Shown here: positions 16,226 to 24,899 of the stretch, one piece after another
Layout: each line of letters starts with the position of its first letter
How positions within the stretch are numbered: the stretch's first letter is position 1
Origin: Kitasatospora sp. MAP5-34
GTDB taxonomy: Bacteria; Actinomycetota; Actinomycetes; Streptomycetales; Streptomycetaceae
NCBI RefSeq assembly: GCF_029894335.1
Contig: NZ_JARXZC010000049.1
Coordinates: forward strand, 1 to 43,141
Length of the DNA stretch: 43,141 nucleotides
Direction: 5' to 3'
Notes under the pieces: generated by a model
What the model was told of the DNA's origin: nothing
What the model saw: only the letters and a program-made list of their open reading frames with translations
Database searches by the model: none
Position numbers and translations under genes: made by a program

Positions 16226-17947
16226 TCAGGTCTTGTTCGGGCCCGGCTTGGAGCTGGAGGGCGGCGGCTGGGTGGCCGGGGTGGTGGGCGACTGGGAGGC
16301 CGGCGGCGCGCTGGACGACTCGGAGGACGACGGCGAGGAGGACGTCGTGTCGGTCGGGGAGGTGGACGGCGACGTCGAGGGGGAGGTCGACGGCGAGGCG
16401 GACTGTGAGCGGCTCGCCGAGGGCGAGCTGCTCGGGGACTCGCTGGGCGAGTAGCTGGTACCGCCCGAGCCGGTGCCACCGTTGCTGCCACTGGTGCTGG
16501 TGGAGTGGCTCGGTGACAGCGAGGGGCTGTCGGACGGCGTGTCACTGGCGGAGGAGACGCTGGTCAGCGGCGTCGTCGGCAGCGTCGGGGTCTTGGTGCC
16601 GCCGCTCATCGCGAGCACGATCCCGCCGGTCGCCGCGAGCACCAGCACCACCGCGCCGACCAGCCAGAACCACGGCTTGCGACCGCCGCCGTCGTGCTCG
16701 TCCCCGCTGCCGTCCGCGTAGTGGCCGCCACCGCCGCCGGCCGGCGGGTACGCCGCCGGCGGGGTGTTGTAGGGCGAACCCACCTGGTAGGGCAGCATCG
16801 CCGTCGGCTCGGCGCCGCCCACGGCGCCGAGCGGCGCGGTGAGGGCCGTACCGCCGCTGGACGGACCGTCGTGGTCGAGGTAACCGCCGCCCACGCCCAA
16901 CCCGGCGGCCGCCCCGGCGCCGGCCGCCCAACCCGCCGCCCCGGCCGCGCCGTGCATCTCGCGCAGCGCGTGCTGGAGATGGGCGCGGAACTCGTCGGCG
17001 CTCTGGAACCGGTCGTCCGGGTTCTTCGCCAGCGAGCGCAGCACCAGCTCGTCCAGCTGGACCGGGACGCGGGAGTTGACCTGCGAGGGCGCCACGGGCG
17101 CGTCCTGGACGTGCTGGTAGACCACCGCGAGCGGGGTCTCGCCGATGAACGGCGGACGCAGCGTCAGCAACTCGTAGAGCATGCACCCGGCCGCGTACAG
17201 GTCGGAGCGGTGGTCGACGGCCTTGCCGAGCGCCTGCTCGGGCGAGAGGTACTGCGGGGTGCCCATCACCATGCCGGTCTGCGTCATGGTGCTGGCGGCG
17301 CCGGTGAGGGCGCGGGCGATGCCGAAGTCCATCACCTTGACCGCGCCGGTGCCCGTGATGATCACGTTGGCGGGCTTGATGTCGCGGTGCACGATGCCGT
17401 GCTGGTGGCTGTAGGCGAGCGCCTCCAGCACCCCGGCGGTGATGATCAGCGCCTGGTCGACCGGCGGCGCGTCCTCGTCCACCAGCAGCTCGCGGACGGT
17501 CCGGCCCTCGACGATCTCCATCACGATGTACGGCGTGGACTCGCCGTCGTGGTGCTCCTCGCCGGTGTCGTAGACAGCGACGATCGAGTGATGGTTGAGC
17601 CCCGCGACGGAGTGCGCCTCGCGGGTGAACCGCAGCCGGGCCACGTCGTCCTGGGCCAGCTCGGAACGGAGCAGCTTGACCGCCACGGTACGGGCCAGCC
17701 GCACGTCCTGAGCAGCGAAGACCTCCGCCATCCCACCCCGCCCGAGGCGGTGGGTGAGGCGGTAACGGCCGTCGCCGACGGTGCCCAGCGGTGCGGCGGT
17801 GCCGCGTCCGGGGGTCTGCGCGGCGGCTGCGGGCAGCGCCTTCGTCTCGGCGGTGACGTCGGACACCTTGGGGGTCGCTTGGGTGGACTCGGCGGAGTCG
17901 GGCACGTGCTCCGCCTCGCCGTCGCCCGGCTGCTTCGTCTCTGCCAT
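16226..17947 (-). CDS. Membrane Ser/Thr protein kinase with Ser/Thr/Pro-rich outer tail
   Basis: A 573-residue Hanks-type kinase. The kinase domain spans about 60-330: GRGGMAEVF loop, K91 in TVAVKLLRSE, HRDIKPANV with D189, and DFG with D207. A Gly/Ala/Pro-rich juxtamembrane region leads to one TM helix (about 426-448, WFWLVGAVVLVLAATGGIVLAM). The external part (~125 residues) is almost wholly Ser, Thr and Pro with no PASTA repeats, and could be O-mannosylated. A GAGGAG precedes the ATG. It lies 79 nt downstream of a second kinase gene of the same architecture and is likely co-transcribed. Signals and substrates are unknown. Confidence 0.92.
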   Translation of the reverse strand: MAETKQPGDGEAEHVPDSAESTQATPKVSDVTAETKALPAAAAQTPGRGTAAPLGTVGDGRYRLTHRLGRGGMAEVFAAQDVRLARTVAVKLLRSELAQDDVARLRFTREAHSVAGLNHHSIVAVYDTGEEHHDGESTPYIVMEIVEGRTVRELLVDEDAPPVDQALIITAGVLEALAYSHQHGIVHRDIKPANVIITGTGAVKVMDFGIARALTGAASTMTQTGMVMGTPQYLSPEQALGKAVDHRSDLYAAGCMLYELLTLRPPFIGETPLAVVYQHVQDAPVAPSQVNSRVPVQLDELVLRSLAKNPDDRFQSADEFRAHLQHALREMHGAAGAAGWAAGAGAAAGLGVGGGYLDHDGPSSGGTALTAPLGAVGGAEPTAMLPYQVGSPYNTPPAAYPPAGGGGGHYADGSGDEHDGGGRKPWFWLVGAVVLVLAATGGIVLAMSGGTKTPTLPTTPLTSVSSASDTPSDSPSLSPSHSTSTSGSNGGTGSGGTSYSPSESPSSSPSASRSQSASPSTSPSTSPSTSPTDTTSSSPSSSESSSAPPASQSPTTPATQPPPSSSKPGPNKT

Positions 17948-18026
17948 TGCTCCTCGCCCCGGGCCCTCGCTCGGTGCGCAGTCGCCCTATCGGTTCCGTC
18001 CCCCGAACGCTACCGCTTCGGCGGGC

Positions 18027-19529
18027 TCAGCGGAGAACGCCCTGCACCGGGGCCGGTGGCAGGATCCGGCCGTCCGGCCCCAGCCGGGGAGCGGCCGCCG
18101 GGTTCCGCAGGCCCGAGTACGAGTTGGTGAGGTCCTTCTGCTTCTGCGCGGCCACGATCCCGACGATGACCGCCGCGAGCACGATCACGCCGATGATCAC
18201 ACCGACCACCACCAGCGCGGTGAAACACCCGTTGTTGCTGTTCGCCGGCTTCGGGGCGAACGGCACGAACGGCGGGCCCTGCGGCCCGGGCCCGTACGGC
18301 GGCGGGGTCTGCGCCTGCTGCGGGAAGGGCTGCGGCGTCCGGTAGTGCTGCGGGAAGGGCTGCGGGGTCTGCTGGGCCTGCTGCTGCGCCTGGTACTGCT
18401 GCTGCATCGGCATCTGCTGCTGCTGCTGCGGGTAGGGCTGTGGCGTGTGCTGCTGCGGGTACGGCGGCGGCGTCTGCGGCCCGTACGGCGGCGGGGTGGG
18501 CGCCTGGTACGGCTGCAGTATCTGCGGGGCCGGGGTCCGGATGTCGCCCATGACCTGCGGGAAGTCGGTCAGCGAAGGTGCGGCGTGCACCGAGCGCGGG
18601 CCCTCGCCGATCACCAGCGGCGGGCCGGCCTGCGGGGTGTTGACGCCGGTCTGCTCCCCCGCCAGGACGCGTTTGAGCTCCTCGCGCATGGCCACGGCGG
18701 TGGGGAAGCGGTGAGCCGGGTCCTTGCGCAGCGCGCGGGCCACCAGCGCGTCCACGCCGGGCCGCACCGCGCGGTTGCGGCCGGAGGGCGCGGGCGGCTC
18801 CTCCTGGACGTGCTTGTAGGCGATCGAGAACGGCGAGTCACCGTCGAACGGCAGTTCACCGGTGAGCAGTTCGAACAGCATGCAGCCCACGGAGTAGAGG
18901 TCGGAGCGGGCGTCCACGCTCTTGCCGAGTGCCTGCTCCGGCGAGAGGTACTGCGGAGTACCGACCACCATGCCGGTCTGGGTCATCGAGGTCACCCCGG
19001 ACTGCAGCGCCCGCGCGATGCCGAAGTCCATCACCTTGACGACACCCTTGGTGGTGACCATCACGTTGCCCGGCTTGATGTCCCGGTGCACCAGGTTCTG
19101 GTCGTGCGAGGCCTCCAGCGCGGACAGCACCGCTGCGGTGATCTCGAGCGCCTGCTCGACGGGCATCGCACCGTGCTGCGCGATCGCCTCGTTGAGCAGG
19201 TCCCGCAGGGCCTTGCCCTCGACGTACTCCATGACGATGTACGGCGTGGTGACCCCGTCCGGGCCGACCTCCTCGCCGCTGTCGAAGACCGAGACGATGT
19301 TGGGGTGTTGGAGGCGTGCGACGGCCTGCGCCTCGCGGCGGAAGCGCTCGCGGAAGGACTGCTCCCGACCGAGCTCGGTGTGCAGCGTCTTCACCGCGAC
19401 CTGGCGGGTCAGCTTCGCGTCGTAGGCCAGGTGCACGGAGGCCATGCCGCCCTGGCCGAGCAGATGCTGCAGCACGTACCGGCCGTTGTCCAGGGTGTGC
19501 TCCCCGGCCGTGGTGCCGTACTCGCTCAT
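18027..19529 (-). CDS. Membrane Ser/Thr protein kinase with Gln/Pro-rich linker
   Basis: A 500-residue Hanks-type kinase. K47 lies in QVAVKTLH, D150 in HRDIKPGNV and D168 in DFG, with activation loop MTQTGMVVGTPQYLSPEQALG nearly identical to its neighbour's. After residue ~290 comes a 120-residue Pro/Gln/Tyr-rich linker (PPPYGPQTPPPYPQQ, MPMQQQYQAQQQAQQ), one TM helix (about 433-460) and a short outer tail. The ATG at 19529, with GAGGA upstream, begins MSEYGTTAGEHTLDNGRYVL; the frame upstream of it is not coding-like. The strong similarity to the next kinase suggests an old duplication with divergent tails. Confidence 0.92.
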   Translation of the reverse strand: MSEYGTTAGEHTLDNGRYVLQHLLGQGGMASVHLAYDAKLTRQVAVKTLHTELGREQSFRERFRREAQAVARLQHPNIVSVFDSGEEVGPDGVTTPYIVMEYVEGKALRDLLNEAIAQHGAMPVEQALEITAAVLSALEASHDQNLVHRDIKPGNVMVTTKGVVKVMDFGIARALQSGVTSMTQTGMVVGTPQYLSPEQALGKSVDARSDLYSVGCMLFELLTGELPFDGDSPFSIAYKHVQEEPPAPSGRNRAVRPGVDALVARALRKDPAHRFPTAVAMREELKRVLAGEQTGVNTPQAGPPLVIGEGPRSVHAAPSLTDFPQVMGDIRTPAPQILQPYQAPTPPPYGPQTPPPYPQQHTPQPYPQQQQQMPMQQQYQAQQQAQQTPQPFPQHYRTPQPFPQQAQTPPPYGPGPQGPPFVPFAPKPANSNNGCFTALVVVGVIIGVIVLAAVIVGIVAAQKQKDLTNSYSGLRNPAAAPRLGPDGRILPPAPVQGVLR

Positions 19530-19782
19530 GGTCCTCTGCTTCCCCCTCGGCCGGGTGTGGCACCGCGACCGCGACGTGTGGTCCCCGTCCGGACGGGCGG
19601 TCCGGGCGCGCGATCGCACAGGCCCTCGGCCCCGCCGACCCCGGCCGCCGGCCGGGGGCCGACGACTCGGGTCAGGGTATCGGCTCCGGCCCGTCACACC
19701 CGGTGCAGGGGCGGCGCTGTGTCCCGGGTGCCACCGGCCGGCCGGACCCGGGACGCTCCGGCCAGGCCCGGTCAGGTCCGGC

Positions 19783-20400
19783 CTACAGGTACGGGCCCGA
19801 GCGCAGGCCACGGCCGTCGTTCGGGTCCTCGAAGTCCTGCTCGGCGCCGTGGCTGCCGGGCGGGAGAGCACGGCGCATCTGCTCCAACTGCGCCCGCGCG
19901 GCCATCTGCTGCGCGAACAGGGCGGTCTGGATGCCGTGGAAGAGACCCTCCAGCCAGCCGACCAGCTGGGCCTGGGCGATCCGCAGCTCGGCCTCGGTGG
20001 GGATGGTGTCGTCGGTGAACGGCAGTGACAGCCGCTCCAACTCCTCCACCAGCTCGGGCGCGAGCCCGAGCTCCAGCTCCTTGATCGAACTCTTGTGGAT
20101 CTCCTTCAGGCGCACCCGGCTGGCCTCGTCCAGCGGCGCCGCGCGCACCTCCTCCAGCAACTGCTTGATCATGCTGCCGATCCGCATGACCTTGGCCGGC
20201 TGCTCGACCATCTCGGTCACGGGCAACTCCCGGGGCTCGACCATCTCGCCGTCCCCGGTGCGGCCGAACCCCGAGCCCGGCACCGCGCCGATGGGCATCC
20301 CGTCCGGGCCGACGATCAGCACCTTCGGCCCGTCCCCCGGCTGTCCGCCCGACGCCTGGTACGACTCCGGCTTTGACGGTTCGTTCATCGGGTTAGTCAT
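19783..20400 (-). CDS. bpa: Bacterial proteasome activator
   Basis: A 205-residue ATP-independent activator that forms a ring on the 20S proteasome and opens its gate. The four-helix-bundle core is recognisable in KVMRIGSMIKQLLEEVR, HKSSIKELELGLAPELVEELERL and QAQLVGWLEGLFHGIQTALFAQQMAARAQLEQM. The protein ends in GPYL, a penultimate-Tyr motif of the type that docks into proteasome pockets. The N-terminus is disordered and acidic. I use the ATG at 20400, preceded by AAGGAGCT; spacing is short, and ATG 20388 is the alternative. It lies upstream of the two kinase genes on the same strand, with about 250 nt between. The family is well known in actinobacteria that carry a proteasome. Confidence 0.92.
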   Translation of the reverse strand: MTNPMNEPSKPESYQASGGQPGDGPKVLIVGPDGMPIGAVPGSGFGRTGDGEMVEPRELPVTEMVEQPAKVMRIGSMIKQLLEEVRAAPLDEASRVRLKEIHKSSIKELELGLAPELVEELERLSLPFTDDTIPTEAELRIAQAQLVGWLEGLFHGIQTALFAQQMAARAQLEQMRRALPPGSHGAEQDFEDPNDGRGLRSGPYL

Positions 20401-20533
20401 AGCTCCTTCATATGCTTCGAGCATGGAGAGGGTCAACTGACTGACCATGATGCCGGGTGCCCGGCCCTCCGGTCAGCGGCTGTCCGCTCAGCGGCCCGCC
20501 GATCTGCGGCGGTCGAGCCGCGCGCCCGTCCGG

Positions 20534-21439
20534 TCAGCGGCCGCGCAGCCGTAGGCCCACCAGGGCCAGCCCCGCCCCGATCAGCGCCAGGCCCGCGCCC
20601 AGCGGGAACTGCCGGTTCGAGGGGTCCGTCCAGCGGAGCGGGGTGGCCGCCTCGGCGGCCGGCTGCGCGACCGGGCGCCGCACGGCGGGCGCGGCGGTGA
20701 CGGCCGGACCGGCGGCGGGCGGCTGCGGCTGGTCGGCGACGGGGTAGGCGGCGTCCGCCGCATCGGCCTCGTCGGCGGGCGGGTCGGTCACCGGGTCAGC
20801 AGCGGCGGGAGTGTCCGCCTCGGGCTGGGCGGTCTCCGGCTCCAGCACCGGCACCGGCCTGCGGGAGTCGGCCGCCGAAGGCTCCGCACTCGGGAGGACC
20901 TCGGCGGGCCGGTCGGCCGAAGTCTGCGGCTCGGGCCTCGGAGAGGTCGCCGACGGCTGAGTGCTCGGCGGCGGCGTCGCGGACGGGCCGGGGGTGACCG
21001 GGGCACCGGCGGGGGCCGAGGGCGGGGTCGACCGGGCGGGGGTGGGCGTGGCCGGGTCCGGTGCCGAGGTCGGTGGGCAGGGGGTGGGCGGGCACGGGGT
21101 CTCGGTCGCGGTGGGGACCGGCGGCACGGGCGGCACGATCGACAGGGGCGGCAGGGGCGGCAGGGGCGGCAGGGGCGGCAGGGTGGGCATCGGGGGGACG
21201 GACGGCTCCGGCAGGACGGGGAGCGACGGTATGGCGGACGAGGGTATGGACGGCATGGGCAGTGCCACGGCCGCCGCCGCGCCCGGGGTGTCCGAAGTAC
21301 CGGCGGCCGCCGCCGGGCAGGCCAGCAGCAACGGGACGGCCAGCCCGGCGGCCGTCAGAGCCGCCCAACGGCGCGACGCGGCGCAGCCGGTCGGCAGGGC
21401 GGAGAGGAGCTCGGAGAACACGTACGGAATTGCGGCCAC
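20534..21439 (-). CDS. Exported Pro/Ala-rich protein with C-terminal TM anchor
   Basis: A 301-residue protein. Residues 1-46 form a long signal peptide (CAASRRWAALTAAGLAVPLLLACPAAAAG). The mature part is almost entirely Pro, Ala, Thr, Ser and Glu, including a PPLPPLPPLPPL run encoded by 9-bp repeats and CPPTPCPP. The C-terminus is a hydrophobic helix (LGAGLALIGAGLALVGLRL) ending in RGR, a membrane or sortase-like anchor without an obvious LPxTG. It is probably a surface stalk protein; no enzymatic domain is visible. It starts with GTG and a weak AAGGACC site. It marks the left edge of the lanthipeptide region but nothing ties it functionally to it. Confidence 0.7.
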   Translation of the reverse strand: MAAIPYVFSELLSALPTGCAASRRWAALTAAGLAVPLLLACPAAAAGTSDTPGAAAAVALPMPSIPSSAIPSLPVLPEPSVPPMPTLPPLPPLPPLPPLSIVPPVPPVPTATETPCPPTPCPPTSAPDPATPTPARSTPPSAPAGAPVTPGPSATPPPSTQPSATSPRPEPQTSADRPAEVLPSAEPSAADSRRPVPVLEPETAQPEADTPAAADPVTDPPADEADAADAAYPVADQPQPPAAGPAVTAAPAVRRPVAQPAAEAATPLRWTDPSNRQFPLGAGLALIGAGLALVGLRLRGR

Positions 21440-21576
21440 GGACGGAGGTCCTTCCGACGGCCGGCCGCGCTGGGACGCGGGCGGCGACGGGACAGCTCCG
21501 GACCAGCGTCACATATTCGGGTGCTCCGGGCATTCCGGGCATAAGCCCGCTCCGGGCGGTCAAGGCGGGCACGGGT

Positions 21577-21610
21577 CTGGCCCCGCACCCAGTGGCGGGT
21601 GCGGGGCCAG
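21577..21610 (-). terminator. Hairpin after the class IV precursor gene
   Basis: A 14-bp perfect stem (21577-21590 with 21597-21610) with the six-base loop AGTGGC. It starts 24 nt beyond the precursor stop at 21635 and ends the lanL-precursor transcript unit. There is no U-tract. It lies about 140 nt before the start of the proline-rich protein gene. Confidence 0.7.
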
Positions 21611-21634
21611 AGCCGGTGAGCTGCCGGCAGAGTT

Positions 21635-21742
21635 CTACCAGCTGGTCCAGTAGCACGTGTAAGTGCACTCCGGAGGATTGGCGCTGGTGGCCTCCATCTC
21701 CTCGCTGTCCAGCGTCTGCAGCGCGTTGACGTCGTTCGTCAT
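21635..21742 (-). CDS. Lanthipeptide precursor, probably class IV
   Basis: A 35-residue peptide: a leader with MTNDVNALQTLDSEEMEA and a C-terminal region ending CTYTCYWTSW. Two Cys (26, 30) and several Ser/Thr (19, 20, 27, 29, 33, 34) are available; Thr27-Cys30 and Ser20 or Thr19 to Cys26 are the plausible rings. The core is unusually short and aromatic (Tyr28, Tyr31, Trp32, Trp35). GGGAGGTGA 7 nt upstream is one of the strongest ribosome binding sites in the window, as expected for an abundant peptide. It follows the class IV synthetase gene by 107 nt and precedes a hairpin. The acidic leader helix fits class III/IV precursors. The assignment to LanL is by position; LanM could also use it. 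Confidence 0.85.
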   Translation of the reverse strand: MTNDVNALQTLDSEEMEATSANPPECTYTCYWTSW

Positions 21743-21849
21743 CTGAATCACCTCCCTTCTCCTACCGTGTCGTCGAGACCGGCTCGTCCGGCCTCCTGGC
21801 AGGTCTGTGTGGTCACCGCGCACCGGCGCGCGGCGCCGGGTGCGCGGAG

Positions 21850-24600
21850 TCATCGCCGTCCGGCCCGGGCGTCGGCCAGGTCGCTCGGCGGCTGCGCGTG
21901 GGCGGACAGCGCCGGGGAGTCCGGCAGCCACATCCGCGGGCCGCCGTGACGCAGCCGCAGCAGCGTTCCCAGCAGCCCGGACAGGCCGGTGCTGTAGCCC
22001 GCCGACACGCCCATCAGGCTCTCGTCGGGGACGAGCAGCAGCCCGGCACGGAACACCCGGCGCGCGTGGGCGCAGGCGACGAGCTCGGCGGCCCACCGGT
22101 GGTAGCGCGGGTCGTCCAGCGCAGCGGCCAGGTCCAGCAGGAAGTCGGCGTTTCCGGCCAGGCCGTGGCAGGCGGTGGGCGAGGCCTCCCAGCGCCTGCG
22201 GTACACCTCCGCCGCCGACTGCTCGGCCAGTTCCCGGTACTGCGGGAGGCCGGTGGCCTGCCAGAGCCGGATGAGGAAGGTGCCGACCCCCGAGGAACCG
22301 TTGCACCAGTACGGCGGATGGACGGGCCCGGCGCCGGTGTCGCTCATCGGCCAGCCGGCCGTCGTGCCGTCCGACCGGGCGGCCGCCACCAGCGTGTCCC
22401 CCGCCTGGTGGGCGAGGTCGACGAAGTCCGTACGCTCGGCCGCCACTCCGGCGAGCAGCAGGAAGGTCCCCACGCCGGCGACACCGTGGCCGAAGCCGAG
22501 GTGGGTCGCGCCGGCCAGGACAGAGTCGAAGTCGGCCGGCACCGGCCACACCACGCCCGACCGGCCCGACCGGGCCGCCGTCACCAGCCGCTCGGCGGCC
22601 TCGACCACCCGGGTGCGGAAGCAGGCCTCCCCGGTGACCTGCCAGAAGTGCAGCTGGGCCAGGCCGGCCCCCGCCACCCCGTGGCAGACGTCCGGGTTCG
22701 GCCAGTCCAGCGGCACCTGGCGAGCCAGCCCCAGCGCGGTGGCGGCCAACGCGTCGTCCCCGGTCGACCGGGCGGCGTCCAGGAGTGCCCAGGCTGTCCC
22801 CGACCGGCCGAAGTACAGGCCGGGCAGCGTCTGTTCACCCTTCCCCAAGCGGTCGGCGATCCACTGCGCGGTCTCGGCGACGGCGAGCCGCAGCCGGGCA
22901 TCGTCCCGGACCTCGGCGGCCGCCGTCAGGACCCCCAGTACACCGGCGGCGCCGTACTGCACGTTCAGCGCGTCGGTGCGGAGGGCGAAGCCCTCGACGG
23001 GCCACAACCAGCGGGCGTCGGGCGTCCGGCCGGCAAGGAGGTGGGCGAGGCCGTCGGTGATCATCCGCTCCTCCTCCTCGGGCGCCAGACGTGAGTCCGG
23101 TGGCGGACCGGCTTCGTCGCCGGCACCCGGCGCGTGGGCGAGTGAGGAGAGGAACTCCCGTACCCGCCGCAGGCTCCAGCGAGTCTCGGGCTCCTCGGCC
23201 AGCAGGCCGAGGATCACGGGTTCGAGGCGCCGCAGCTCGCCGCTCCCGGCCAGGACCTTCCTGACCAGCTCGAAGCGCCGCTCGTCCTCGGGACGTGTCG
23301 TCGGCCGGTCCGGCGCGAGCAGCAGATCCAGGCCGGCGACCAGGTGGAACAGGGTCGCACCGAGGCTGAAGAGATCGGCTTCGCAGCCGGGCGCGGGCCC
23401 GTCGGCCGGTGCGGCGACCACCTCGGGCGCGCCGTAGCCGGGGGTGTAGCTCCGGCGGGCCGGCTCACCCGGTCGGCAGACCGTCTCCAGGTCGATCAGC
23501 CGCAGTCGGCCCTCGGCGGTGACCATCAGGTTGTTCGGGTTCAGGTCACGCAGGACCAGTCCGGCCTCGTGCACCGCCGCCACTGCGGCGACCAGTTGCC
23601 CGGCCAGGTGCAGCACCGGCCCGAGCAGGCGAACCGACTGGCCGGCCACCCAGTTCCGCAAGGTCTCCCCGGCGATCCGCTCCTGGACCAGGTACTGGTT
23701 CCCGCCCTGGCCGAACTCGGCGAGCGCCTGCGGGGAGAGCCCGAGCGGCGCGAGCAGCGTATGCATGGCGGCCTCGTGGCGCAGCCGGGTGGCGATGTCC
23801 TCACCGTTCAGGCCCGCGCCGACGTGCCGCCGGGCCTCCTTGACGACCACCTCGCGGCCGGTCTCCTGGTCCGTACCCAGGAACACCCCGCCCTTGTACG
23901 CGTGCCGGATGGCCCGCTTCACCACGTACCGGCCGCCCAGCAGTACGGCGGTCGGCCGCTCGGCGCTCGCGCCGGGCGGGTCGGGGAGCGGCGAGCGCGC
24001 CCAGGACGGCGGGCTGTACCAGGCCAGTCGCCGGTCCTCCTCCAGCTCCCCGTCGGGCGCCGTCAACATGTGGTCCCAGGTGCCGTCGTTGCCGAGCCGC
24101 ACGACACTCCGGAACGCACCGTAGCGGTAGTGCACCAGGCTGTCGGGCCGGTACTGCCGGTCGGAGAGTATCCCCGGACCGGGCAGCCCCGTAGTGGCCA
24201 GATGGAGGCGCTCGGCGAGGCGGCGGAACTGCTCGTCGTCGTCCGGATACACCGTGAGGAACTTGCCGCCGGCGGAGCGGTCGTAGCGGGCGTCGACCAG
24301 TTCGGCCACCCGCCGGAGGGTCCCGGCGAACTTGAACGAGGCCCGGTCGTCGATCAGCACGGACGCGCAGCGGTGGAGGATCAACGGCGCGGAGAGCGGG
24401 GTCGCCGAGACGTGCAGCTTCCAGCCCTGGGCCGGCCGGTTCCGGCGCTGGTCGGGGTCGACCCGGCACCAGAACTCCTCGGATGTCACCGTCCAGGGCG
24501 ATCCGCCCCGGGCCTGCAGCAGCGACCGGACGATCTCCGGAAGGAACTCGGTGTCCCGGCCCGAGACTTGGGTGGTTGCTGCGCCATCTGTACCTGTCAT
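21850..24600 (-). CDS. lanL: Class IV lanthipeptide synthetase (LanL type)
   Basis: A 916-residue three-domain enzyme that phosphorylates Ser/Thr of a precursor, eliminates phosphate and cyclises Cys onto the dehydro residues. The N-terminal phospho-Ser/Thr lyase domain (about 1-210) shows GWKLHVSATPLSA and GGKFLTVYP. The kinase-like domain (about 225-490) has K254 in VVVKEARRH, D352 in RDLNPNNLMV and D370 in LIDLETV. The LanC cyclase domain (about 530-895) keeps the zinc ligands: C766 in YWCNGSSG, and C811 with H812 in ACHGLAG. Their presence separates class IV from class III. AAGGAGG precedes the ATG. The precursor gene lies directly downstream, and upstream is a LuxR gene behind a strong hairpin. 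Confidence 0.93.
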   Translation of the reverse strand: MTGTDGAATTQVSGRDTEFLPEIVRSLLQARGGSPWTVTSEEFWCRVDPDQRRNRPAQGWKLHVSATPLSAPLILHRCASVLIDDRASFKFAGTLRRVAELVDARYDRSAGGKFLTVYPDDDEQFRRLAERLHLATTGLPGPGILSDRQYRPDSLVHYRYGAFRSVVRLGNDGTWDHMLTAPDGELEEDRRLAWYSPPSWARSPLPDPPGASAERPTAVLLGGRYVVKRAIRHAYKGGVFLGTDQETGREVVVKEARRHVGAGLNGEDIATRLRHEAAMHTLLAPLGLSPQALAEFGQGGNQYLVQERIAGETLRNWVAGQSVRLLGPVLHLAGQLVAAVAAVHEAGLVLRDLNPNNLMVTAEGRLRLIDLETVCRPGEPARRSYTPGYGAPEVVAAPADGPAPGCEADLFSLGATLFHLVAGLDLLLAPDRPTTRPEDERRFELVRKVLAGSGELRRLEPVILGLLAEEPETRWSLRRVREFLSSLAHAPGAGDEAGPPPDSRLAPEEEERMITDGLAHLLAGRTPDARWLWPVEGFALRTDALNVQYGAAGVLGVLTAAAEVRDDARLRLAVAETAQWIADRLGKGEQTLPGLYFGRSGTAWALLDAARSTGDDALAATALGLARQVPLDWPNPDVCHGVAGAGLAQLHFWQVTGEACFRTRVVEAAERLVTAARSGRSGVVWPVPADFDSVLAGATHLGFGHGVAGVGTFLLLAGVAAERTDFVDLAHQAGDTLVAAARSDGTTAGWPMSDTGAGPVHPPYWCNGSSGVGTFLIRLWQATGLPQYRELAEQSAAEVYRRRWEASPTACHGLAGNADFLLDLAAALDDPRYHRWAAELVACAHARRVFRAGLLLVPDESLMGVSAGYSTGLSGLLGTLLRLRHGGPRMWLPDSPALSAHAQPPSDLADARAGRR

Positions 24601-24775
24601 CGCCGCGCCTCCTTGATGGCGAAGGGCCAGTCGAGCCCGGCTCGGGTCTCCGTCTGCTGCTGCCTATCCTTGCGGCGCGGCCGGAGCGGGACATGGGGAC
24701 GCGGCACCCATCTTCCGAACGGGTACCCGACCGGTCGGCCGTCGGCCCCGCAGAGACCTGACGGTCCGCCAGGAA

Positions 24776-24828
24776 CGCCGAAGCTCACAGGGGGTGTCCT
24801 GTTCGGACACCCCCTGTGAGCTTCGGCG
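24776..24828 (-). terminator. 24-bp perfect hairpin after the LuxR gene
   Basis: Bases 24776-24799 and 24805-24828 are perfect complements around a five-base TGTTC loop. The hairpin lies 58 nt downstream of the LuxR stop (24886) and 176 nt before lanL. A stem this long with no mismatch is a strong factor-independent terminator candidate, and it would insulate lanL from LuxR-gene transcription. The symmetrical stem could work on either strand. Confidence 0.75.
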
Positions 24829-24854
24829 CTGCGGCCCTCTCTCGCGGGCTTCGA

Positions 24855-24899
24855 GTCAGCCGGCCCCGGCTCAGCCGGCCTCGGCTCAGCCGGCCTCGG
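24855..24899. repeat. Three 15-bp tandem repeats at the LuxR-gene stop
   Basis: Units at 24855-24869, 24870-24884 and 24885-24899, of the form CTCAGCCGGCCTCGG; the last two are identical. Each, read on the minus strand, encodes a TGA in the LuxR frame, so the gene's terminal codons and stop are present three times. This looks like recent slippage or unequal crossover. Confidence 0.75.

Noticed and set aside
24855..24899. Possible CRISPR-like repeat array
   Set aside because: Units are 15 bp, directly adjacent without spacers, and overlap a stop codon; no cas genes are present.
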